DNA of 64,000 nt from NCBI GenBank assembly GCA_964498065.1, contig CAZCFZ010000007.1, forward strand, positions 1-64,000, written 5' to 3'. Made by a program: the position numbers and the translations under genes. Origin of the DNA: FEN-1297 sp964498065. Lineage in GTDB: Bacteria > Bacteroidota > Ignavibacteria > Ignavibacteriales > Ignavibacteriaceae. Of this stretch, positions 8,649 through 16,900 are shown in pieces (position 1 is the first letter of the stretch; the number at the start of each line of letters is the position of its first letter). The notes under the pieces were generated by a model. That model was not told the DNA's origin. It saw only the letters and a list, made by a program, of their open reading frames with translations, and searched no databases.

Positions 8649-10503
8649 TTAGCTTTTCTTTAAAAGAATCTGCGTAAAGTCGCTGCTTATTACCTTATTT
8701 ATAAAATCCTTATACGATTTATAATCTTCGGGATTAACTATGTCGCTTAAATTTTTCATTATTCTTGTAGCAGTTATAGAACCGTATTCGAATTTATATT
8801 CGACTGAATATTTTGCTTCTTTACAATCAAGATTTATATTTTTCGGCATTTCTAAAGGCGCATATCCCGCCGGCAGTTTAATATTTATAGTTTCTTTAAA
8901 AAGATCAACATTATCATTACGGTCGTAAGCATATTTCCGCTGATCGTACGAAATAGCTGTATTTGAATTCATCCTGTCTTCCCACGGCAGCTTTAGAAGT
9001 TTATAATTGCCGACGTTCCCGATAAATTGGTTTAATGTAAAGGAATAGTTATAGTTTAATGTTTTTGTCAGAGTATCCAGATTATCGCTGGAAAAAGAAA
9101 TTACTTTGAAATTGTTGAAAATATTGGATAACGACTCATTCAAATTTTTTAACTGTTCATTTTTACCTATATCATTATATTCATACCTGAGAGCGGCCGT
9201 AGTTGCTCCTGTCCTTTCAGTCTTAATGTTTACCAATACGGAGTTATCTTCTTTAATAACTGCTTCCGTGTTTCTTATAATTTTGCGGGTAAACAAATTT
9301 TTCGCATTGATGTAAAAAGGTTTGCTTTCGCTATTTGTAACGTCAAGAGCAAAGGCCCCTATGTCCATCGAAGGTAAAGTTCCGGCTGGATAATTACGTG
9401 CGGTAAGATCAAAAAACATAGGCTTGCCGTCAATTACTACTTTCGCAATTGCATGGTTAAAATAATTGCCGGGAAGTGCGTTTGTATTAAGTCCGTTGTC
9501 CCTGGAATTCACAAGGACGTAATCTGCACTAACATTTAACACTTTTAGCATTGTAATAAAAAGTGTCGCCATATCTTTACAATCCCCGATTTTTGTAACC
9601 ATCACGTCTCTTGCCTTTTGCGGTATAAACGCAGACTGTCTGAATGAGACGCTGCTGTAAGTTATATTTTGAACAATGTAATCATAAATAATTTTTATCT
9701 TATCGTAGAGAGGTAAAGAATTTTTCCCTTGTAATAATTCATTTACTTTTTCTTTTATTTCAAAATTCGGAATAGTTTTGGAACGCGTAAGATGAAGATA
9801 CCATCTTGCTATATAATTCCAATTCTTTATAGTTGATACATAAAGAACTTTCCCGACATCATTTAAAGGCGGCATGCCCGTTTCATATTTAATGGCAGGA
9901 ATATTTTTCATCTGCCAGATATATAAAGTTTTATTTCCCAAATCCTTTTTAACAACAGGTTTCGAATTCATGTTTTGGCCTTTATAGTAAACATTTTTAT
10001 CTGAAGGCAATATAAGGGAATACCGAATGTTTTCTATAGGATAAAACTGATTGAAATTAAATTCATCCCAAAAGTGATTTACAAGCTCTCCTGTGTAATA
10101 ATTTCTTATTTTTTATTTTAAATAAATACAATCATATACATCGAGCGATTTAAAAACGACTTCACCGTCATTTTTATCCGCATCGATTTCCGAACCGTCT
10201 TTTTTAATAACAACAGCTTTATCAAAAATCAGATCCTGCACATTGGAGTTATAATCAATATAATAATCAGTAAAATGTTCGATACCGTCTTTTGTTAAAA
10301 TTTTAATTAGAAAATCGACGTCATATTCGGAAGCACCGCCTTCGTAAAAAGTCCTTTTTACATCATTACAAAGAATTAATGCATCGTCTCCGGGATATTT
10401 ATCGGCGGAAGGAGAGTTTTTTATCAGATTCTTTATGTCGAATGGTTTGATATTATCATTATCGGTTTTTGAGGTCTGTAAATTTTTTAGTTTTTCCCTC
10501 GCT
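8649..10503 (-). pseudogene. DUF3857-transglutaminase part of a broken TPR protein gene (copy A, 3' half)
   Basis: A single reading frame runs from about 10499 to 8649 apart from one TAA at 10113-10115. Before the stop lies a DUF3857-type region ('CNDVKRTFYEGGASEYDVDF'). After it lie 'YYTGELVNHFW' and then a transglutaminase-like core with the catalytic Cys in 'KIGDCKDMATLF', His in 'NHAIAKVV' and Asp in 'MFFDLTARN'. Such proteins are periplasmic transglutaminase/protease-fold enzymes. The TPR region upstream is in a different frame: against copy B ('YSARRKLK') one base appears lost near 10500. A frameshift plus a nonsense codon make this a likely pseudogene. The 453-codon portion after the TAA, readable from a TTG at 10010, lacks a signal peptide. 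Confidence 0.75.
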
Positions 10504-10835
10504 ATAGTTGGTAGATGAAAACTCTATTGAGCTGCGATATGCTTCTTGTGCAGAATCAGGCTCATTTAAGGCAGCATATATGTCTCCTAAGGTTTCATAA
10601 TAAGATGAACTGAAAGGGCAAATATGAATAGCTTCTTTAATTGCTTTCTCGGCATTTGTGTATTGCCGTAAAGAATAATAAACTTTAGCCATCTGATTAT
10701 GATACTCGGGCGCTGCCGGATCGTGTTTAATTATTTGATTGTATGTGCTGTCCCATTTATCAACTTTAGATTGTAATAGGTAAAGATTTGCAAGCTCTTT
10801 AAATGCTACAAATGAATAATTATTCTTGCAGAATT
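10459..10835 (-). pseudogene. TPR fragment of copy A
   Basis: The minus strand here encodes TPR helices beginning at the assembly gap ('CKNNYSFVAFKELANLY') and ending at a premature stop at 10459 after 'TDLKNR'. It matches the C-terminal TPRs of copy B closely ('MAKVYYSLRQYTNAEKAIKEA' is 'MAKVYMSLKKYEKAKQAMKEA' in B, for example; 'AIHICPF' and 'YYETLGDIY' are identical). It should run on into the DUF3857 frame but is shifted by one base. It is not a separate gene. Confidence 0.75.
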
Positions 10836-10990
10836 NNNNNNNNNNNNNNNNNNNNNNNNNNNNNNNNNNNNNNNNNNNNNNNNNNNNNNNNNNNNNNNNN
10901 NNNNNNNNNNNNNNNNNNNNNNNNNNNNNNNNNNNTAAAGATTTGCAAGCTCTTTAAATGCTACAAATGAATAATTATTCTTGCAGAATT
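10781..10990. other. Scaffold gap flanked by an exact 55-bp overlap (gap 1)
   Basis: 100 N (10836-10935) lie between two identical 55-bp sequences at 10781-10835 and 10936-10990. Exactly the same overlap length flanks the gap at 19743. This is the signature of two contigs that overlap by the assembler's k-mer length but were not merged. Collapsing removes 155 bases. Here the join falls inside a gene family with close tandem copies, so the true structure is doubtful: relative to copy B about 290 residues are missing and the frame changes. Confidence 0.8.
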
Positions 10991-11832
10991 ATCTCTACTC
11001 CATAAGTATCAATATCGTTATTTCTTTCTTCATAACATTCCGAAATTAAATGATCATTAAGAAAAGCTCTATATGAACCTGATGTCCCGATTCTTATTTC
11101 CGCTTTTTGTTTAACAGGCGAGTAGATAAAAGTATTTCCGTAAAAGATAGAATTGTCTGTAGGAAAATACGATGTAAAATCAATCCAGTTATCATTACGT
11201 ATTTTGTCTATCTTAAACCAATGGACAGGTTTGTTATTCTTTCCCGTATATATTGTATCGGGATTGAATTCTATTTCAGGTCCGTATTTCTGATAATAAC
11301 CTGATGCAGAAATATTTTCAAAAGGACCTATTACACTCCATTTTTTAATTGCTCCTATCTTATCAAAATATTCCGCGGATTTTTCAAAATTATTATGATT
11401 TAAATAAAATTGTCCCAGGTCTTCACATGCTACAGCATTTATAAATCCGTCTTCCTTATTTTTCGATTCTTTAATTAGAATATCTAAAAGCTTGGAATTA
11501 TTTTCATTAACAATCCTATTGTAAAAATTTCCGTTTAATATTATAAAAGTATACGGCGCCGGTTTTTCTACAGATGAAATTACTTTATAGTAATATTCCC
11601 AAGCTTTATTCATGTCTTCCTTCATATTGTACAAAAAGAACAGCCCGAGGTCAGCCCTATATGCTTCCGGAGAATCCTGTTCCTTTAAAAATAACTGTTC
11701 AGCTTCCGAAAATTTCCCGGAATCCAGTTCAGTATATGCTTGTTGAATTTTATCCTGGGATATAATTTTTGTTGCACTTAATAATAAAAGAATTATCATA
11801 AAGCATATAATTCCAAAGGCTCTGATTTTCAT
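10975..11832 (-). pseudogene. N-terminal part of copy A TPR protein
   Basis: The 285-residue open stretch starts at ATG 11832 with a signal peptide ('LLLLSATKIISQ'). It then shows TPR-like helices ('AYTELDSGKFSEAEQLFL') and a beta-rich module ('WSVIGPFENISASGYYQKYG', 'IRIGTSGSYRAFLNDHLISE') that is closely alike in copy B. It terminates at a TAA exactly at the contig junction next to gap 1, after 'YGVEIILQE'. In copy B the corresponding region continues for about 290 more residues before the shared TPR block. It is therefore a 5' fragment, cut by a deletion or by misassembly. Confidence 0.7.
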
Positions 11833-11893
11833 ATTAAATACTCATTAAAATATTTTTTAGAACATAATTGATATTAAAACAGAACTTGTTATG

Positions 11894-11909
11894 GAGGCTC
11901 CCCATAAAA
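11894..11909 (-). promoter_or_regulatory. Leader motif shared by copies A and B
   Basis: GAGGCTCCCCATAAAA (11894-11909) recurs as GAGACTCCCCATAAAA at 14079-14094 (15 of 16 bases). The motif lies 62 bases upstream of the copy A start and 55 bases upstream of the copy B start. The duplication therefore included the upstream region. It may be a promoter or leader element kept in both copies. Confidence 0.4.
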
Positions 11910-12095
11910 AGAGCTGACTATTTATATTTAAAATTAAATTGAAACTTGATAAATGCAAAATGAAATTTCCGCAGAAAGGTTTGTTAAGCCGATATAACTC
12001 CGGAAGATTATTGTACCACTCTATCTTATTTAATCCGGTAATTTGTATATTTTATCAAATATACCTCCGGGATATCCTTTTTATTATTTCCTGTT

Positions 12096-14024
12096 TTAAT
12101 CGGCCTCCAGAAGTTTTAGTTTTCTCCGTGCACTGTAGTTAGCAATTGAATATTTTATTGAGCTTTTATAAGCTTTTACTGCAGCGGAAGGGCTGAATAG
12201 ATCCTGATATATATCTCCAAGTGTTTCATAGTAAGTTGAGTTGAAAGGGCAAATATGAATTGCTTCTTTCATTGCCTGTTTAGCTTTTTCATACTTCTTA
12301 AGAGACATATAAACTTTTGCCATCTGATAATGATACTCCGGCTCCGCGGGATTATGATCTATAATTTGGTAATAAGTACTTTCCCATTTGTTAAAATCCG
12401 ATAATGTAAGGTATAGGTCGGCAAGTTCCTTATATGCATCAAATGAATAATTGTTTTTACAATACTTTGATATTAATCTCAATACTTTTGTATTGTCTCT
12501 GCTTAAGTAAGTTTCAAGCCATTCTTTTAAAGAAACAATATTCCAAACATCCGGGTATTTTTTATAACCTTCATTTATGGTTTCTATTAACTTGTGAGTC
12601 TTTTCTTTGAGTAAGTAATAAGCAGATTTTAGTTCGTATAACTCAGGAGATTCCGGCACGGAGGACATCATTCTTTCGTAAATACTTATAAATTTTTCCC
12701 GTTCATGATTTTTTTCGGCATGCATAAGTCTTAGAAACAGTGCTTCCGGAATATCATTTTTTATATCACATATTTTTTCGCTGATATTATACAGCTGGGT
12801 TATATTTCTTTCTTTACTGTAGAAAGAAAGTAATGCGTACATCACCATTAAATTATCCGGATTTTTCTTTAATATATTTTGTAACAGTTCTTCAGCCTTA
12901 TCCAAATTTTCATTGGAGAGATAGAATTGCGAGAGAAGTATATAGTTTTCAATATTATTAGGATGCTTTTTTATCTTTTCTTCAAAATATTTTTCATAAG
13001 AAGAACTTATTAGGGTTGCTTTAACATCGGAATTATGATTATAATTTTTTGATGCTGCGGAATATTTTAAATCATTTAAAGGAAATCCTTTGTCGTTTGT
13101 AATTCTTACAAGTAAATTACAATAATTAATATCCGAATATCCGACTTTTATAAGCAGCCTGTTCCAGCCTTTTGGGAGAGTTGTTTTAATAACATATGCA
13201 TCCAGTTCGGTATTACGTTCTTCAAATTTTTCGGAAATTAAATGATCGTTAAGAAATGCCCTGTATGATCCCGAGACGCCGATTCTTATCTCTGCCGTTT
13301 GCTCCTTCGGCGAATAGACAAATGTATTGCCATAGAATACCGAATTATTGGTTTGAAAATAATTTTTAAAATTTATCCAGTAATCTTTTCGCATTCTGTC
13401 AATATTAAACCAGTGTACTCGCATGCTGTCCTTACCGGTATAAATATTATTAGGATTAAATTCCTCTTCAGGTCCGTATTTATGGTAATATCCTAATGCG
13501 GAAATATTCCCAAAAGGACCTATTACACTCCAGTCTTTTAATGCACCGATTTGATTAAAATAATACTCCGCTTTTTTAAATTCGTTATTATTTAAATATA
13601 AATTTCCGAGCCTTTCGCATGCCACAGCTTTAATGAGTCCGTCTTTATTGTTTTTCGATGCATTTTTAAGCCAATACAATAGTCCGGATTCTTTTTTGGT
13701 TACTCTAGTTAAATAAATTTCGTCTCCTGTTAGAGCATATATATATGGTTCCGGTTTATCAGCCGACTCAATTGTTTTATTACAATATTCCACTATTTTA
13801 TCGACTTCCAGTTTTACATTGTATAAATAATAAAGCCCCACATTTGCTCTAAAAGCATTCGAGGTTTTAGACTCTGAAAGAAACAATTGTTCCGCTTTGG
13901 AAAAATTTCCGGAATAAAAATTATTATAGGCTTGATTAATTTTATCCTGTGAATGGATTTTTACCGAAGCCGATAAACAGATTATTATAAATAATAAAAA
14001 ACCAAGTGCATTACTTTTTATCAT
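12096..14024 (-). CDS. Periplasmic TPR protein (copy B, intact)
   Basis: From the ATG at 14024 (GGGAGC just upstream) the 642-aa product has a signal peptide ending 'KIHSQ'. It then has TPR-like helices (about 27-120), a beta-sandwich-like module around residues 150-300 ('WSVIGPFGNISALGYYHKYG', 'IRIGVSGSYRAFLNDH') and a long TPR array to the end ('LYLTLSDFNKWESTYYQII', 'YYETLGDIY'). An in-frame ATG at 14159 would bury the signal peptide behind 45 residues and is unlikely. It ends where copy A would continue into DUF3857 and transglutaminase domains, so B is a TPR-only version. It is probably a scaffold for envelope protein interactions; the partner is unknown. It sits between two decayed relatives. 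Confidence 0.75.
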   Translation of the reverse strand: MIKSNALGFLLFIIICLSASVKIHSQDKINQAYNNFYSGNFSKAEQLFLSESKTSNAFRANVGLYYLYNVKLEVDKIVEYCNKTIESADKPEPYIYALTGDEIYLTRVTKKESGLLYWLKNASKNNKDGLIKAVACERLGNLYLNNNEFKKAEYYFNQIGALKDWSVIGPFGNISALGYYHKYGPEEEFNPNNIYTGKDSMRVHWFNIDRMRKDYWINFKNYFQTNNSVFYGNTFVYSPKEQTAEIRIGVSGSYRAFLNDHLISEKFEERNTELDAYVIKTTLPKGWNRLLIKVGYSDINYCNLLVRITNDKGFPLNDLKYSAASKNYNHNSDVKATLISSSYEKYFEEKIKKHPNNIENYILLSQFYLSNENLDKAEELLQNILKKNPDNLMVMYALLSFYSKERNITQLYNISEKICDIKNDIPEALFLRLMHAEKNHEREKFISIYERMMSSVPESPELYELKSAYYLLKEKTHKLIETINEGYKKYPDVWNIVSLKEWLETYLSRDNTKVLRLISKYCKNNYSFDAYKELADLYLTLSDFNKWESTYYQIIDHNPAEPEYHYQMAKVYMSLKKYEKAKQAMKEAIHICPFNSTYYETLGDIYQDLFSPSAAVKAYKSSIKYSIANYSARRKLKLLEAD

Positions 14025-14272
14025 GATTGCTCCCTTTAAACTTTTTGGGGAAAATTGATTTTGGGCCGGAACATTTTTGAGACTCCCCATAAAATTAGTT
14101 TTCATTTGGAAACTAAAATAAATTTGAAATTCATTAAATATATAGCAAAATTGTGCCAAAAATTACCGAGAATTAATGACGAAAATTCGTTTATTTCCTC
14201 CCGGATAGTTATATAAATCGGTTATTTTTACATGTACTTACAAGATTTTATATAACTAATTAACATGTCGAT

Positions 14273-14720
14273 TTAATTTCCGAGATATTTTAACTTTCTC
14301 TTAGCACTGTAATTTGTAGATGAATATTTAATTGAACTGCAGTAAGACTTCTCTGCAGAACTTATATTAGACTGCGCATCATAAATATCACCGAGAGTTT
14401 CATAATAATTCGAATTAAAAGACAAATGTCGATTGCTTTTAACATAGCCCGTACGGTTTTATCATATTTCTTTCTGGCAAAGTAAAATCTATCCATTTGT
14501 CGTTTCGTATTTTATCGATGTTAAACCAATGTATTTTCATGGTGTCTTTACCGGTATAGATGGCATCTTTACTAAATTTTGTCTCCAGTCCATATTTATG
14601 AGAATAACCCGGCTCAGAGATATTATCGAACGGAACGATCAAACTCCAATTTTTTATTGCACCAATTCGATCAAAATAATCCCTTGATTTTTCCCCTTCC
14701 ATTTTAAACACTCTCTTCAT
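14273..14720 (-). pseudogene. Remnant of a third TPR copy (copy C)
   Basis: 14439-14720 encodes a piece of the beta-rich module ('DRIGAIKNWSLIVPFDNIS', 'IHWFNIDKIRNDKWIDF') matching copies A and B. It then jumps, in another frame, to the family's C-terminus ('KYDKTVRAMLKAIDIC', 'YETLGDIYDAQ', 'NYSAKRKLKYLGN'), ending with a TAA at 14273-14275. The middle of the gene and the signal peptide are gone and there are further frame changes. It is a decayed paralogue. Confidence 0.75.
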
Positions 14721-15017
14721 CTAAACTAAATAGATGATATTTAAATGGAGTTTTTAATTGAAGCTATTCCAAAAGGGTTAATACTATATTTTAAAATAAA
14801 ATTGATTGAAGTTAATTGTAAAATAAAACTTCAATAAAGAGTAATATCTAAGTTATTACCGTGAATAACTTACATTATAAAAACTTAGGGGGAAATAAAA
14901 TCCGACAAACCCGCTTTTTAATCTTTCTTTAATTTTCCGTGATAATTCCGTGATGTTTGAATTATAAATTTTCAGCGTTAAAAAAATAATTAAACGGAAA
15001 AGGTAATGGAGAATAAA

Positions 15018-16064
15018 ATGAAAATATTTATTATAAGTGCATTGCTTGCATTTACGTTGACGTCATGCTCCAAAACGGAAACACATGATAAAATAAAAAG
15101 CTCTAAAAATAACAATGAGTATATGAGTGCGGTTTTTGCAGGCGGCTGTTACTGGTGTATGGATGCTTCGTTCGAAAAGCTTTCCGGTCTTAAAGATGTT
15201 ATTTCAGGTTATGCCGAAGGAATATCGAATAAATCAATTTCAACAGGGCAGGTAGAAGCAATTAAAGTATTTTATGATCCCAGAATTACAAGTTACGAGG
15301 AACTTGTCGATTATTATTGGAAACAATTCGATCCGACGGATCCCGGAGGTTCGTTTTATGATAGAGGTCCCCAGTATGAATCGTATATTTTTTATCAAAA
15401 CAGCATGCAAAAATCATATGCGGAAAAATCAAAAAAGAAACTAGAGAATTTAAATATTTTTAAGAAACCAATAGTAACCGGAATTGTAAGGTTTGTAAAA
15501 TTTACTCCTGTAAGAGAATCTGAGCAGCATTTTTATAAAAAAGATCCTGAAAGATATTATGCATACAGAAAAGCTTCGGGAAGAGATGCATTCATTAGAA
15601 GTGTTTGGGGAAATATAAGTTTAGCTAAATATACTAAGCCAGCAGAGAAAGTGTTAAAAGCAGAATTAACTCCTCTTCAATTTAACGTTACCCAGCATGG
15701 AGCAACAGAAATGCCGTTTACAAACAAGTATGTTAATAACCATAAACAGGGTATCTATGTCGATATTGTCTCCGGCGAACCGTTATTCAGTTCAACGGAT
15801 AAATTTAATTCCGGTACAGGCTGGCCGAGCTTTACAAAACCTATTAATGATTACTTTATAGTAAAGAAAATCGATACTTCGGATGGAATGGTTAGAGTTG
15901 AAGTCAGCGGAAAAGAATCCGGTTCTCATCTGGGACATGTTTTTGATGACGGGCCGGCGCCAACGCATTTAAGATATTGTATCGATTCGGCTGCATTAAG
16001 ATTTATTCTCAGGGATAGTCTAATGCAGGAAGGTTACGGTAAGTATTCATATTTATTTAAATAA
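15018..16064 (+). CDS. msrAB: Lipoprotein methionine sulfoxide reductase, MsrA-MsrB fusion
   Basis: From the ATG at 15018 (GGAG at 15008-15011) the 348-aa protein has lipobox 'TLTSC' with Cys17. The MsrA domain has the catalytic motif 'GGCYWC' (Cys44 and Cys47). The MsrB domain in the C-terminal third has 'GTGWPSF' and 'SHLGHVFDDGP', with catalytic Cys in 'LRYCIDSAA'. The CxxC zinc sites of many MsrB proteins are absent. MsrA reduces the S and MsrB the R epimer of methionine sulfoxide, so one lipoprotein repairs both in the envelope. An in-frame ATG at 15006 is also possible. The next gene, 30 bases on, encodes a secreted Met-rich protein, a likely substrate. Confidence 0.93.
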   Translation: MKIFIISALLAFTLTSCSKTETHDKIKSSKNNNEYMSAVFAGGCYWCMDASFEKLSGLKDVISGYAEGISNKSISTGQVEAIKVFYDPRITSYEELVDYYWKQFDPTDPGGSFYDRGPQYESYIFYQNSMQKSYAEKSKKKLENLNIFKKPIVTGIVRFVKFTPVRESEQHFYKKDPERYYAYRKASGRDAFIRSVWGNISLAKYTKPAEKVLKAELTPLQFNVTQHGATEMPFTNKYVNNHKQGIYVDIVSGEPLFSSTDKFNSGTGWPSFTKPINDYFIVKKIDTSDGMVRVEVSGKESGSHLGHVFDDGPAPTHLRYCIDSAALRFILRDSLMQEGYGKYSYLFK

Positions 16065-16094
16065 AATTTAATTCAATAAAATAAGGAGTAAGAA

Positions 16095-16451
16095 ATGAAA
16101 GCTAAATTTAAAATGTTGTCTGTATTATTTGTAATGCTTTTTACTGTTGCAGGATTTTCACAATCAATGAATAAAATGCACAGTATGAAAAAAGATTCGG
16201 CAAAAACAATGCATCATATGAAAACGCAAAAGAAAAATATGATGAAAGCTGAAAAAAGCATGACAAAAAAAGGAGAAATGGTTCATAATAAAATAATGAG
16301 GCATTCAAATAAAAAGATGATGATGGAAAAAGAAAGCAAAATGAAATCCGGAAAGAATATGATGCAAAATAAAATGATGAAGAGTTCCCGCACTAAGGGT
16401 GAGATGAATAGGCATGACTCAACTAAATCTATGCATAAGATGAAAAAATGA
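16095..16451 (+). CDS. Secreted Met/Lys-rich protein downstream of MsrAB
   Basis: The 118-aa product has a signal peptide ending 'AGFSQ' (residues 1-23). The 95-residue mature part contains 21 Met (about 22 percent), many Lys, and 7 His, in repeats such as 'NMMKAEKSM', 'KMMMEKESKM' and 'NMMQNKMM'. It has no Cys and no globular core, so it is probably disordered. AAGGAG lies just upstream of the ATG. It follows msrAB by 30 bases and is probably cotranscribed with it. The best guess is a sacrificial oxidant scavenger recycled by MsrAB, comparable in logic to MrpX with the YedY-type reductase of Azospira. Copper binding by Met/His is an alternative. Confidence 0.75.
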   Translation: MKAKFKMLSVLFVMLFTVAGFSQSMNKMHSMKKDSAKTMHHMKTQKKNMMKAEKSMTKKGEMVHNKIMRHSNKKMMMEKESKMKSGKNMMQNKMMKSSRTKGEMNRHDSTKSMHKMKK

Positions 16452-16900
16452 ATTGCATTTAATTTTTATATGACCAATTCTTATTTGAGGCTTTTCAAAT
16501 ACGGCAATTGTTAGGAATAATAGAACGCAGATTATTATGATAATTATGGTTTTTTATGAAATAATTAAATATTCAGCTATTTCTAATTTCATAATTAAAA
16601 TTTATTAAAAGTAATAGTGTCTTAATAAAAAAATCATAATTAATCTTAACAATCATGAAAATCAGCGTTCTATTTCCCTATGAAATATGAAGTTCCAAAT
16701 ACAGTCAATAATCCATCAATTTCCAAATACTAATATTGCCGCTTATCCCCTAAATCCCTCTGATTAAAATATTTTTAGATTTTTAAGATATATTTTCTGT
16801 TAGGTTTTTCATTATTTTTGTAAATAAATCTCAAATCTCTAAAGGACATCAATAAGTTGTTATGTAATATTGAGTTACATTCATATAAAAGAGGCATGAT
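16452..16900. other. Intergenic region, nothing firm
   Basis: About 450 AT-rich bases lie between the Met-rich gene and the tricorn gene. 'ATGAAAATCAGCGTTCTATTT' near 16656 loosely resembles the left arm of the palindrome at 8582-8602, but the match is weak. No gene, terminator or promoter could be assigned. Confidence 0.3.

Noticed and set aside
10781..10990. The 55-bp direct repeat as a biological repeat or target-site duplication
   Set aside because: The repeat flanks a run of 100 N, the same length recurs at the second gap, and collapsing that second pair restores a complete gene. An assembler overlap explains both.
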